Shown: one piece after another, positions 49,040 through 61,581 of the stretch
Position numbering within the stretch: the first letter of the stretch is position 1
Layout: the number at the start of each line of letters is the position of its first letter
Assembly (NCBI GenBank): GCA_019722365.1
Contig: JADFUC010000257.1
Span: forward strand, 124,001 to 188,000
Length of the DNA: 64,000 nucleotides
Reading direction: 5' to 3'
Source of the DNA: Lithospermum erythrorhizon
Lineage: Eukaryota; Streptophyta; Magnoliopsida; Boraginales; Boraginaceae
Notes under the pieces: model-generated
The model's database searches: none
What the model was told of the DNA's origin: nothing
What the model saw: only the letters and a program-made list of their open reading frames with translations
Position numbers and translations under genes: made by a program

Positions 49040-49370
49040 TTTTTGAGAATTTCATGAGTTTAGAATGGGTTGACTTTTGTTGACTTTTTAGTATTTCGGT
49101 GTGTTACCGCACAATCTATTCTTAGACTTTGTAAATTAGACCTGTTTCCTTGAATTAAAAGTTAAGCGTTGGATGAGTAATTAGTGACTTTGATTTTAGG
49201 GACGTTGACTTTTTGGGATTTAGTTTGAGCAGTTTGAGGAGGTTTTAATATTGCGTATAATAGTTATATCTAGGCTTAGATTATAGTATAGAAGATGATA
49301 ATAATGGAGATTTTTTGGGTAGAAAGTGTTGAATTGTGGTTGTGTTGACTTTGGTTGACTTTTTCAAAAA
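49040..49370 (+). repeat. W-box-rich repeat segment, copy 3
   Basis: GGTTGACTTTTGTTGACTTT at 49069, GTTGACTTTTTGG near 49203 and GTTGACTTTGGTTGACTTTT near 49343. Confidence 0.6.
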
Positions 49371-51452
49371 TGTTTTTTAATAAGAAATATGTTCTTGGAC
49401 TTCTTTAAATTATAGTTGTTTGAGGGCTTGGACTTCTTGATTTATAAATTGGATGATATGTTGGGTTAGTAAGCAGATTTGGCAGTTCAGAGGACTTCCC
49501 AAGAAATGGGTTTTAATTTGGTTGGAAGAGTTGATGTTTTGGAATTGGGTAAATGGTTTAAAGTGTTAGGAATGGCGTTAGAGGGGCTTGAAATGGTTAG
49601 AACTTAAAGTATTGTCGTCGTTTAGTTTATCAGTTTGAGCTTAATATGCTGCCTAAAGTGGCTAAATGGGTACTAAAAGTTGTTAAAAGAGAATTTATAA
49701 CGAGGAGTTTGTAAACAGCCATTACTTTCGGGGTGTTTTGTTTGAAACTGGGAAACTTCAGGAATAAGATTGATTTCTCGGGCAACTAGTGCCCAACTTT
49801 AAGGTGGGGATTTTGATGGAAAACTCTATGGATATATATGAATGTAAGTAATCTTCGTTAGAGGTCTAATCATTAGTAAAGTCTCAGCGTTAATGAGAGT
49901 GGTTGAGTATATTACATGGTAATATGATTAAAGCGTAAGGAGACAAGTATGTTGTGCACACTAACTATGGCGTAGCATAGTGATTGGAATTGGCCAAGTT
50001 TACTAAAGGTATTCCGCAGCGGTTTTGAATTACGCTTGGTAGTAACTTTTTGAGAGAATAGAGATAAAATTAAATGGAATGGAGTTATTGATGCTTATAA
50101 CTGAATGTGATAGGCATTATGGGCAGTTTTATGCAAGCATGAAAAATTATTAATGAAATTTCAATATGGTATGCTCGATGATGAGTAAACTAAAAGAACT
50201 TGAACTGGAGTATTTTGTACGACTTGAATCAATACATTTTTTACATTGGTAATGTTTAATTTAAAAGGCCGTTAATGATTATGTTTTAACTTTTGCTTTG
50301 GGTTAATGTTGTAAAAGGCACCTACCGGGCCAGAACCAGAAGCCCCATTTTTGATGTAGTCGTCACGCAGCCGAGCTATGTCGGAATATCTTAGTCATCA
50401 ATGATTCCTTGATTGAGGGCCGAATTTGGAAGTGCAAAGAACTTGTAAGTAATTAAGGATGTGATTGTAATCATTATCCCTCTTGCTTATATAGTCAAGT
50501 CTTTTGAGGATCATGTATGGATTTGGCATCGTCGGGAAGATTTAGGGTCTTTGGTTTTCACAGGCTTGGAAAGGCCCGAGGCATTAGCGAAGTTAAAGTG
50601 GGGAGCCAGGCCCAGTTGCTTTTGCAGTTAAGTAATTGATTAAAACTTTGAGTTCCATGCGTGTTTAATCGTTGTCTTTCAAACTACATGAATCTCATGA
50701 TTTACAACTAATATTTTCCATTATTTATTTCACTTGCGTTGGGGAAATATATGGCCTTACATGTATTGTATCGCCATTGAGTGAAAGTTAAAATCCCAGG
50801 ATTTGGTCTGTGCTTTCACAGAGACAGCATGAATTGTTGATTACTCTTGAGAGCCACACAAACATAGAGATGGCAAAAGAGCATGATGAATCTTTGATGA
50901 ATTGGCGACAAGCATTATATGACTAACATGGTGTTTGATTAGTGATAAAGATTGATCCGCACGTTAGCACTTGAGGACTAAAGGTCCAAGTATCTAGTGG
51001 GCTTCGATGCAGTGATGGGGGCTGAGAGCATAATGGCTCAAGTGCATGAAGATATGTATATCGTGATAAACATGATATTTGTTTAGAATTTTGGAGTTAA
51101 ACCTAACCCAGACCTCACGATATATAACTATCGTGTTATATGAGCTGCGGCTGCTTTGACTATGACTTAGCGTGCGCTTAAAGGCGGGGTTATAATGGCA
51201 TATGTTGGGAGCTCGCGCGATCAATCTGCTTGATAGATGTTGATATATTGGGAGGGATTTATAAGATCCGCTTGATACTCGAGGAAGATCTCGGGAGCTC
51301 AGCTGGGTTAGTGCGATTGGTTTATAGGGCATGCAATGCTTATTAGGTTCAACACTCGGAAATAAAAAGAAGTTGTGGGTGTTTCATGGCCTCTTTATGG
51401 TTAACTACTAGAGATCGTAGCGATAAAGGAATTGTAAAGACAATGATCGAGG
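49371..51452. other. Transposon debris, family not readable
   Basis: G/T-rich plus strand with broken frames. The longest frame (minus strand 50994-51332) has no domain. Its composition is like the gypsy remnants further left, so I treat it as retrotransposon-derived. Confidence 0.35.
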
Positions 51453-51475
51453 GCAAGTGGGAGTGTTGAAATCAG
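51453..51475 (+). other. Possible polypurine tract and LTR start
   Basis: CAAGTGGGAG followed directly by TGTTGAAATC. This is the typical layout of a copia polypurine tract followed by an LTR that starts TGTTG. No second copy of the following sequence was found, so it stays tentative. Confidence 0.35.
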
Positions 51476-54400
51476 CAGGAATTGATTCACACTGGCTTGT
51501 GCCCGTTCTGCGACGATTGTGTATCGATTCATTCACCGGGTTGAGTTAAATGTGATTCACTTGGAACTTAGTGTTCGACTTAGTAATTACTATTCTTGGT
51601 ATTGGGTTAAAGCGATAAATTTAAGGGGTTATGAGGTGCTGAATCTTTGCTGCGTTAATCGTTCTAATAATAGTAATTGGTCAATTATTAATGCATGCTC
51701 TATTTCTTAATATCTACGAGCCCTGAGACTCTGGAATTGACGTTGAGTTATATTTTTATGAAATTAAAAGAAAGCTTGCTATAATTGAGAAATGTATTTC
51801 AGTTCTGAGGTCTGGCTTTTTATGTAAGAATATCGATTGAACAAATAGAATAGAGCCAAATAATTATTTAATTGGTTGAGTAATCTTAGTGTTATCAATA
51901 AGTAATCTCTTAGTATTTATCAATAACTTGAAAGATTATTGATATTGACTCGTACTATTTAATTAAGCTGAAATAAATAGTTGACTACGTGTAATTTCGT
52001 TAATTAATGTACTTGGTAATAGAGTTAGCGAGTGTTATCTTAGCAGGTTCTTGCCGGGAGGCGACACTGGCCACATAAAAAGCGAAAACTTTAGGGGGTT
52101 TTTATGACAAAAAGTTTTAAAGAAATATCTTTTCATCAAAAACCCTAGGCAACCCGCCCCCGTTGGAAGAAATTCTCCCCGAGGTTTGGGTTTTTTTTTG
52201 GTTTCTTGTTATTGTTCTTAGCATCGTCGGTTCTTGATTCAACTCTTTGGTATGGACCAACTTCCAGAGATATCATCGTTGATATTGCGACAAGGGCTGA
52301 AGGGAAGTCAAATTCACGTTGTGAATTTAGGCGTGTGATTTTTGAGGTGGAATACTCATTCTTGGCTGTAAGTACTAAATTCGTATATTGTAATTATATG
52401 TTTTTGTATAATAATAATGTAGTAGCGACTTTCTAAAATTATGGATTTGTATTTATACTAATATATCGATAATATTTTCCATGGAGTTACACCGGATGAT
52501 TAGATTTCCAGCAGGCATCGAAACTTTCCGCCCCGACCTCAGTTGACATGTGCCATTTGAGAAGCGGTTGAGACCCCATTGGGCAACCGTGATTTTACTT
52601 AGGTGAGGCAGGCTGAGATCCTCGGCGATGCATCTTTTCTTATTTTTGGTGTACTCGGACTTAGTATTTTGTTTTGGGTCTTGATTATAAAAGCTGTTTA
52701 TGGGTATTTTTGGACTTGGTAATGTTATGAAGTTTGCACTTTGGATTTGGATTAGGTGATCTAGAATGGATTTAAAATACGTATGGAAACATTTTGAACT
52801 TTCGAACTATTCGCTTTTATCAATATAGGTTTTAAATGGATTTTCAACAGTTTTTTAGTCAACCGTAGTATGGTGACTCGGATATCTGAGGGTTGATACT
52901 TATTTCTATTATAGAGCATGACTGGGGCGGAGTCGTTCCCAACATCATTATAGTATAACTCATTAAAACTCTTGGAAGTTACATTAGTCTCATTATTTAC
53001 ATTTGAGTTACATATTATTTGCTCTATAAATAACTTGCATGATTTATAGTAGGTATTACATAATTTTATTCACCATGCCCCGATACCAGATAATGATATC
53101 AACTTTACATTCTAAAATTTAGAGTTTACATGATTGGATATTTATGAAATTTATATATATAAATTTGGCTCCTTAAAGGTCAAAATATTGTTCTATTGAT
53201 TAAGAAGCATCCAAAGAAAGCTTCAATAATATTTATTCTAATCTAACTCTTGCTATATATTTTCAATCATTAATCATTTTTAGGTAATTTCTCAAATTCC
53301 ATTTCTATTCTTTGGATTAGTTTTTTTTTTATAAGTTTTGATCAAATTATATTATCAATTATTGTAATTATTATTCTATTAGAAAGGTGGAATGAAAATA
53401 TAGATCATAGTATGATGTATTTACATTTGATTGATTTTGTTATACTAAGATTTAACATTGATGTTGTATTATGATTAATACCCGACAAGTTGAATCTGAA
53501 ATATAACTAATACACTCTTTTCGTCAATTTAGAATAATATTAGCAACAAACTTTCATTAACTATGTATAAGTGATCAAGTTAAAACAATATTCTTTACTG
53601 ACATAAATGATGACCAAAAGTATTCTGAAAAGAAATTCTATATTTATTTGTTAATATCTTTATGTCTTTATTATATAACATGATTTAATATAAATATAGA
53701 TATAATATGAAAAATGTTTTATTATATACTCTATATTTACATTAAAACTCATATTTTCTTTTACATGAAATATCAACTAAGTATGTTCAAGATTCATTCA
53801 AACATTAAATTTTTCATCATTAGAATAATTTCAATTGGTTATGAAATTCTCTTCGTAGTAGTGCGATATTTGGAATGGTTTGTAAATTGATAACGACATC
53901 GATAAAGTTAGGTTGTTTAAAATATATGGATTATTTTATTAGAAAAACAAATAATAATAAATCTAAATATATATGGTGGAAAGCACATTTAAAATAATAA
54001 TAATATTTATATAAAACCGAAATGCTTAAATATTGCTTGTAAATAATAAAAGTAAAACTAAAAAGTAAAAAGTAAATAAATAGTATGGCAAAACATGATA
54101 GTGTTAAAATTTTTGAAATAAAATTAAAGAGAATATGAAAATACAAATTTATATTATTTAAATTCATTATTTTATATTTAATGGGCGTGATTCAATTTTT
54201 TTTCATAGTATTTGAAGTATTCAATAAAAACTAAATTATTGTAAAAATCTTTTACTTTTTAGATTCGTGATTATCATATAGCGTAATATCTTACCTAGGT
54301 AATTAATAAAAATACCACAACATGTATGTGACAAATAATTATTTTATTTCATTTCATCACAAATTACTTAGGCTTTAATAGTTAATTTCCAACTTGATAA

Positions 54401-55870
54401 GTTGAATTTAAGGCTTTAAAATAATTGAAGTAATAAAAAACGTTAACCGCGTTAAGTTGTAGGTACTCGAGGCTATATTGAGGAGGTTAATCGTAGATGT
54501 GTCAGAAGAGCAAGTATATTAGTATATGTAAATAATGCGATTGATTGAGATTTGAGGGCAGCCATCAAACATATTAGTATATCCCAAGCTAGCTTATAAA
54601 AACTAGGCTTAATTTAGATACGCTATAGTGTGAACACACTTTCAAATGTTTTTTATTTTTTAAATTACACATCTAACATGTCTAACTTTTGAAATTGTCT
54701 CCAATGAGCACACTTTTACGTTAAAGTAAAAGAACTTTCATTTAACACGAGGTCTAAATGGAAGCATTTCACCGATCAAACATAAAAGGGAAAAAAGAAC
54801 TTTCCGCCGGACATAGCGTAAAGTGCTGAGGCACGAGCATATTGGTTCTTATGTACTTCAAGTAATGAGGCATTTAATAGTATTAAATTCGTGATATTGA
54901 TGGAAGTAACAAGAATTGAGATGTGATAAATGCTTATAGAAAGTTAAGCTTTAAGTGGCTTTTGCTGGATACCAAAAGGTCTCCTCCTAATGCCCGAACT
55001 TTAGATTCCAGTAATTTATTCCTCATAAATTATCGGGCCGATGTGGAAACTATCAGGAATGCACAATTAATTTTGGACCCGAAAAAGAAAGTATGGTCCC
55101 TCTTGAGTCTTGACTCTTGAAATAAGGGCTAATTGTTTGGACGGATAATTTGATACCTGGCCCATTAATAGTCTTTGTCAATTAGACAAATGTCCCAAGT
55201 AAGACACTACTTTTTGTTGGTAAATATAATTGAACATATAATGTAGCGATGCTACTTATTGTAAGAATTATTTTATTATTTTTATAATAAAATTATAATG
55301 AGAAATTTTTTTAAAAAAGCCATAAAAGAAATAAGATGAAAAAAGTTATGCATGGAGAAAATAAAGATGGATTAATTGTAAAAGCTTGATTTGCTATTTT
55401 ACCAACGGTGATAATTACGGAGTATTACGTAGTAGATAATATTTATAGTAGTAGTTTATGGAGAATTTTATCTTGAGGCGGTTATGTATGAAGGATTCTT
55501 ATGAAAATTAAAATAAAAAATTTATCGGAAGGGTAAAATAGAAATCACGATTAATTTGGCTTGACTTTGTAGCCAGCCGCTTCATTATATATGATATAGA
55601 TGTCCGTTGACCCTCAATTAATTTGAGCCAATTTCTTGGCTACTTTTTTTAAGGTTTTTCGGGGTAAAAGAATTTGACTGATTTAATTCTTAATTATTTT
55701 ATTATTTTAATAAATATAAAATTTATATCGTTAGATTTATTTTTTTAAAAATAATTTCGTAATATTATTTTACATTATAATTTTTTGAGCATTATAATTT
55801 AATAAATAATTAATAGTGAAATTAAATACGGCGATCGAAATAAAAACCTAGTGACTAGTAGTTAATTAAA
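51476..55870. other. AT-rich spacer with transposon debris, no gene recognised
   Basis: Includes a less AT-rich island at 52020-52400 (a 76-codon frame at 52206-52436 without family features), a long very AT-rich stretch at 53100-54450 and a segment near 54920-55120 whose 65-codon frame I could not assign. Composition settles to gene-like values close to 55850. Confidence 0.45.
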
Positions 55871-55936
55871 TCATAGAAAGCAGCTTCACTTTCCCTTTTA
55901 GCCACTCTTCTCAACACCTTTCTTTAGCTTCTCAAG

Positions 55937-56680
55937 GTATGCTTAATCATTAATTAATTATTTCTACCTATTTATTTTTTTCCATTCTTACTCATTTTAC
56001 TCTTAAATATTAATTGTTTGTTATTTTCCTTCAAATTTTGAAGTATGTATGTTGTTGGTATTTAGGCATTTATTTAAGTTAAAGATTTGATATTTATTAT
56101 GTATTGTTAAGGTTTAGCTATTGTTTTTTTACTGTTCTTTGAATATTAATGCTAAGGATGCTTATGTGCTATTATGTTGAACTAAAATACATCTTATATT
56201 GGTTAATTTGCTTGATGGGTTTGGCTATTTAGTTAAAGATTTGAACTTTTAGTTATTGGATTTTACTGTTCTTTGAGTATTAATGCTAAGGATGCTTCTT
56301 TGGTATTATGTTGAACTAAAAGGTATCTTATATTGATTAATTTCTTTGATGGGTTTTGCCATTCAGTTAACGATTTGAACTTTATTGAGTTTTCTCATGT
56401 TTAGTTATTGGATTTTACTGTTCTTTGATTCGTAATGCTACAAATGCGTTTAGGGTTTAGTGTTTAGTTTATGGTCTCGTTGCTTAATTTGCGACTTTGA
56501 TTTTCTATGATATGTTTGTTGTGAATATTGTATGTTCGTAGCTTGAACTTTCTGGTAATCATAGAATGAATAACCATGTTGGATGATATTTTGTTGGTAC
56601 TTTGTCTCGGACTAGAATCTTAACTCGATATATTTTTTCACTTTCTCCCTGTGGGTTTATACCTTAGTTGTGAAAATCAG
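55937..56680 (+). other. 5'UTR intron of the acidic membrane protein gene
   Basis: Pyrimidine-rich leader ending CTTCTCAAG at 55936, donor GTATGC, acceptor TGTGAAAATCAG ending at 56680, 36 bp before the ATG. Inside, a ~134-152 bp unit is repeated: ACTGTTCTTTGA recurs near 56131, 56265 and 56417, with ATTAATGCTAAGGATGCTT and TATTATGTTGAACTAAAA in the first two. Confidence 0.65.
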
Positions 56681-56716
56681 CGACTGTAAGCGGCGAAGCC
56701 TTTCAGAAGTGTCGTT

Positions 56717-58096
56717 ATGTACAAGCATTCGCCTAGCAGAAACCAGAGATCCAAAGGGATCAAGGTTAAACATGTTCTTCAAGTCTGTTTGTTGGTTGCT
56801 GTGTGTTTTTGGTTGATTTACCAGGTCAAACATTCTCATGATAAGAAAAGAGAATTTGATGATAGTGCGCAAAATTCACTTGCCACTGAACAAAAGGATG
56901 GTGTTGTTAAACTTGGACGAAAAGATCTCAATCCAAAGATGGAAGAAAAGGTTATTAAAACTGGCAAGCAGGATGAGGAAGAAGAAGACGAAACTGCAGT
57001 AGAAGAAGAGGAGAACAAGCATGAAGAGACGGAAGAGCAAGATGACAACAAAACTGACGAGAAAGAAGAAGAAGAAGATGTTGATGAAGGGAGGGATGTT
57101 GGAGAGGAAATTGAAATTGATGATCATGATAAAGAGAATTCTGATACAGATAATGATCAGGAAATTGACTTGGTAGATGATGACAAAGAACGTGAGAATG
57201 TTGATGAGCAAGAACTTCAGGATAAAGATCCTGAAGGCAATAACGGACAAACAGAGAATGTCAGTGTTTCACAAGAACACTTCAAAAAAGGAGATATAAC
57301 AAATACACGAGAAGAGAACTATAAAGCTGATGATGCTTCTAGCGCGGTGACTCATGTTGCTCAAATAACTATCCCTGACAACCAGAGAATGACCATGGGG
57401 AAGTCAAACCAGCAACCTGAAGTAAGTCAGTTGGAACAACTAAAGCAATCCATAAACCCTGATGAAGTTGGCACAGGTCAAAACCCTCCGGTGAAGGTGT
57501 TAGGTGGCGAAACTGCTAATAATGGCAGTTACTTGCCTTCGACGTCCATCAGACAAAGTGAAACTGCTACGGCAACTTTGAATAGGACAGAGGAGTCCAT
57601 TGTCCATAAAAACAACAATAACTCGACTGCAGTGAGAATTGAGCCTGAAGAGCTGCCTTTGGTGGGGCGGAACAGGATATTTTCAGAACAGAATCAAGAT
57701 GAGAATGTTGTTGAAGGGCATAAGAATCCAAGACAGGGCTCCAAGTCTCAGATGACTGATAACAAGCTGGAAGGTAATTCTACTCTACTCGGCAGAAATG
57801 ATCCGCGCGACTTTAGGTCAACAATCAACATAGATTCTAAGGACATAGATCCAAGCCTTGAAGAGTCGAAGAAATCAGATGGTATTGAGTCTTCTATTTC
57901 AAAAGTTCAGTCAAATGTCGCTGCTAATTTGTCTGCAAAGACTGAGGAGGCATTCAATGATACAAAAGATAATGGGGCAGCTGGAATCAATGAAAAACTG
58001 GATGAATTCAACTCTGAGACTTCAGATGAACTACAAGTTGACCCGATCGATTCATCTGATACTACAAACTCTTTGGAGGAAAAATATATTCAGTAA
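56717..58096 (+). CDS. Acidic single-pass membrane protein, unknown function
   Basis: Uninterrupted frame of 459 residues beginning MYKHSPSRNQRSKGIKVKHV. A basic N-terminus is followed by one hydrophobic helix at about 21-40 (LQVCLLVAVCFWLIYQV), so it should be a type II protein or carry an uncleaved signal anchor. The rest is hydrophilic: a long Glu/Asp/Lys-rich stretch at about 75-170 with many EEE and DDD runs, then a Ser/Thr/Asn-rich, probably disordered part containing several N-x-S/T sites (for instance NNSTA and NRTEES). No catalytic motif. It resembles a class of uncharacterised plant proteins with a basic N-terminus, one helix and an acidic tail; I do not know its role. Codon use and the clean frame argue that it is a real gene. 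The upstream leader appears to be spliced once. Confidence 0.8.
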   Translation: MYKHSPSRNQRSKGIKVKHVLQVCLLVAVCFWLIYQVKHSHDKKREFDDSAQNSLATEQKDGVVKLGRKDLNPKMEEKVIKTGKQDEEEEDETAVEEEENKHEETEEQDDNKTDEKEEEEDVDEGRDVGEEIEIDDHDKENSDTDNDQEIDLVDDDKERENVDEQELQDKDPEGNNGQTENVSVSQEHFKKGDITNTREENYKADDASSAVTHVAQITIPDNQRMTMGKSNQQPEVSQLEQLKQSINPDEVGTGQNPPVKVLGGETANNGSYLPSTSIRQSETATATLNRTEESIVHKNNNNSTAVRIEPEELPLVGRNRIFSEQNQDENVVEGHKNPRQGSKSQMTDNKLEGNSTLLGRNDPRDFRSTINIDSKDIDPSLEESKKSDGIESSISKVQSNVAANLSAKTEEAFNDTKDNGAAGINEKLDEFNSETSDELQVDPIDSSDTTNSLEEKYIQ

Positions 58097-58560
58097 AGAT
58101 ATAGAAACTCTGACAACCGAATCAAGTAACATCGAAGAAGATGCTGCTGCAAAATGAGATGATATTGTAAATCTTCTGTAGGTTAGTTTTTCCAATGACG
58201 AAACTTTTTATCTTCACTAGTTGAAGTTTGATGACCACTAAGTCTCTCCTTGATGGTGAGGAATGTTTAGTCCTAAAGAAGTAGAAAACCAACTTTGCTG
58301 GCAAAAGTGTTGGCAAGTTGATATAATTCAAGAGAACTTTAAGCTGTAATCTATGTGTGGTTCCCTTACTTTCTTGTTTCAATGTTCTGCTTCTTTATAA
58401 TTGTGAGGGGTAAGATGATAGTATCACTGCCAACTACAAAATGAATGTATTTATCAATTTGTCCACTTTATTATAAATTCCCAAACAGGTGAAAGATAGT
58501 ACCTCAATTAAGCTAGAGAAAAACGAACTTTCACATTCTCACATAATTTTCCCATGTCCA
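58097..58560. other. 3'UTR and spacer
   Basis: Likely 3'UTR of the acidic protein gene, then AT-rich spacer. Confidence 0.5.
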
Positions 58561-58563
58561 TGA

Positions 58564-59136
58564 CCTTATTAACTCAATTGTAATGTATTCAGAAACCGTC
58601 CACATGTATAACTTATCCATCAACATGTATATAGGGCGTCAAATATTAGTACTCAACTGTAATGTCTTCAAATACCATCCACACATATAACTTGATCCAT
58701 CAACATGTATATAGGGGCGTCAAATATTAGTATGCAAATATTAGTACTCAGCTGAGAAATTATTTTAGTTCTCACACATGCACAAGACATAAATATATGT
58801 AACTCAACATGATCTTGCAAAGTATTTTAGTTCCCACACATATACAATACCTAAACACATGTAACGCAATATGATCTTAATCGAAGGCTAATCTTATTAA
58901 CCCAATGTAATGATTTCCAATTTCCTTCAAGTCTAACTTGATCCACCAATATATATAGTTTCTTAAATATTAAAGTGCAAATTACTATAATTTCCACACT
59001 TATCTATAAGGCCTCAACACGTACAACTTAACATGATAACCTTAGTCAAATATCAAAGTGCAAAGTACTATAATCCCCACACTTATGTATAAGGCCTCAA
59101 CACGTACGACTTAACATAATGGCCTTAATCAATACT
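58564..59136. repeat. Diverged tandem array, unit about 80 bp, seven units
   Basis: Two related unit types. Type 1 (near 58564, 58644, 58895) has CAATGTAATG, TAACTTGATCCATCAACATG-like and TCAAATATTA words. Type 2 (near 58735, 58817, 58975, 59058) has GCAAAGTACTATAATTCCCACAC-like, then CTCAACACGTACAACTTAACATGAT-like words. Confidence 0.8.
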
Positions 59137-59510
59137 AACTCGTGATTTTTATATCACTTTTAAGTGTTTCTACTCTACCAAAATAGAAGGGAAAAAAAGA
59201 AAGGGGATAAATATCTCTACAAGTAGTATAATTCCAAAATGAAATTTTAATTCCTGACCACAAACAGCAATGTGCAAGTTAGAAAACTACAAGCCAAAAA
59301 TTCTAAAGTACGCATGTATTATGTATGTTGAGTGTGTGTGTTAATGTATGGTAACTTGTACGTTTCTTCACCAGTAGTATATATTTCTTCACATTTTCCA
59401 CTTATTATTCTTGCTCAGATTTTCCAGAAATTCAATTACTCTAAATAATTTATTATTTCAGTTTTTGAAATAACATTTTTTTTTAAATAATATTGGAAAA
59501 AATTGCAAAA
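59137..59510. promoter_or_regulatory. Promoter and leader of the next gene
   Basis: AT-rich sequence upstream of the ATG at 59511; no distinctive element beyond TGTGTGTG-type words near 59330. Confidence 0.35.
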
Positions 59511-61581
59511 ATGGCTGCATCAGTTCAGATAATGAAGTCTTCATTTTCTTTTTGTCAAAAAGGAGCTGATTTTAATATACCAAGTTGCAGAAAAAGAAGA
59601 TTTATCAGAGTTCCATATAAAAGGGGGTGCTTTAAGCCTTTTGTTGATGTAAAAATGCCCCAAAAAATTTATTGTAAGATTCAAGAAAGTGATAATCAAA
59701 ATAAGGGTATGTTTATTTTGCTCTCTTAATTCATTTTTTAATGATAAACTAAAGTAAACCAAGTGATAAAATGGGATCGGTTATATGAATCCTACGTTCT
59801 TAATTAAGCTCCATGTTGTTGGGAATTCACTGTTTTTATGGTAATATTTTGCAATTTACTTTTGGTCTTTGATTTAGTCTAGGTGGATGTATGCATGTGT
59901 GTTGTTTATGTAGTCATTTTTTGTGTAGAACTGATTGGACTGAGCTTGGACATGCAATTTGCAATGTAAAAATGGAATCTTGATTAAGCATGGTGTTTTA
60001 CTGAGATAATATGTAGCTTGCAAGCATTTGTTGTGTCTAAAGAGTATTCTATGTTGAAGAAGCACTCAAGAATCACCAATAGTGAATTGAAATTGTTTCC
60101 ATTTAGGGCGAGCTGGAGACATTAGTTATATGTATTGCTGATCAATCTGAAACTGATTGTGTATGCCTTGTCTTAATCGGTTACTTCGTGGTGTATGTAC
60201 AATTGATTTTCATGTGAGGATCCGTGTAATAGATTGCATATGCTTGTAATGCATTTGATTAGTGATGTTTCTCTTGCTTCTTCTTCGGGATCTTTACTTG
60301 CGTTGCAGTGTGACATCAAATAGGTTGGTAGACTTAAGATGGGAAGTCATTTGGCTCTTCAATGTGTTCATGATATAGTTCTTGTCTCATTGTGTTGTAA
60401 CATAGATAGTTGATTTTCAGGTGAAGAACCTCCTGAGTCATTGTTCATGAAAGAGCTAAGGAGGCGAGGTATGACGCCTACATCATTGCTTGAGGAGACT
60501 AAAAGAAGCGTTTATGAAGATGGGGATAATACTTCTAAGGAAGAAGAAAGAGGAGCCTCTTCAAGGAATGCGGTGTCAACAGATTCAGGAAGGAACCTAT
60601 TCAATCAAAGGGAGCAGTCTATGGCATTGAATAGTGAAGGCCTTGAGGTCCAACCCACTTCTATTAAATACGGAGTATTTTATTTGTTCAAGTTAAGATT
60701 TGATATGCCTTGTCATCTGGGGTATCGGGCTGGTTCTAACGAATTTCGATTCATTAAGGAAAAAATGTGATATTATTGCCTACTTTCAAGTTTCAACTAG
60801 ATTTCTTACTTAAATAGCCCCCTTCCCGTATCAAATCTAATTGTCTTCTATTTTCAGGGTCTTATTCCTCGGGCTAAACTTTTACTCAGACTTGGGGGGA
60901 CATTCTTCCTGGCTTTTTGGCCTTTGATAATCGTAACCATTGCATTCACCTCTGCCATGTACCTGGTAATGTCTCCTTATTGGATACATGAATGGTTCAC
61001 GGTAGTATCATACACCAACCGCTTCTCCTGCTCAAGTGAAAGTGTAGTGCAGCCATCCTATATGTTCCAACAATCGAGTGGATAACTTCAAATTCTTGAA
61101 CTTTTTAATTGTTTTCATGGTGCTTAATATTAATTCATGCTTTGAATGGCCTACGTTAATTTTTCACAACAATTAAGGAAAACATTTATCTTAGTGTAAT
61201 ATACTAATGTTTGATATTAACTAAGAGCTAAAATCAGTAACATATCAGTATGTACGAGATTGAGCACCTTTAATATGTTGGTTTAAGCGAATAGCTAATG
61301 ATGAGTTAGTGAATCATCCTACCATTAAGAACGTTCTGATTTAATCTTGTTCATACTTTTATGACAGTGATAACATATTGAATATGCCCCTTGTTCAATT
61401 ATCTCTCATTATCTTCTTATTCATGAATTTAAACCTTCATTTGGTCCTTTTCTTTCAGTATTTTGGACCGGCATTCATCCATGATGGAAGGGACACTCCA
61501 ATAACACAACCTCAATACATAGATCCATACGATCTACTTGAAGAAGAAAGGATATCAAAAGTCGCTCCCCCACGAAACTGA
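59511..61581 (+). CDS. Plastid-type single-pass membrane protein, unknown function
   Basis: Four exons, 59511-59706, 60421-60647, 60858-60965 and 61459-61581, total 654 nt, 217 residues, all junctions GT-AG and in frame. The ATG gives MAASVQIMKSSFSFC; the first ~55 residues are rich in Ser, Lys and Arg and lack acidic residues early on, as in a chloroplast transit peptide. Then an acidic/polar part with LFMKELRRRGMTPTSLLEET, a single hydrophobic helix at about 152-176 (TFFLAFWPLIIVTIAFTSAM) preceded by basic residues, and a short tail ending PYDLLEEERISKVAPPRN. I recognise it as a plant-conserved type of gene by its clean exon structure, but cannot give a function. An in-frame read-through after 60647 stops quickly, which supports that splice site. 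Confidence 0.82.

Noticed and set aside
50994..51332. 112-codon minus-strand frame
   Set aside because: No domain; lies in broken transposon sequence.
52206..52436. 76-codon plus-strand frame
   Set aside because: Hydrophobic start but no recognised family, no supporting neighbours; left as spacer.
56836..57250. Minus-strand frames of 71 and 124 codons
   Set aside because: Poly-Ser and poly-Phe/Ile products are the mirror of the Glu/Asp-rich plus-strand codons.
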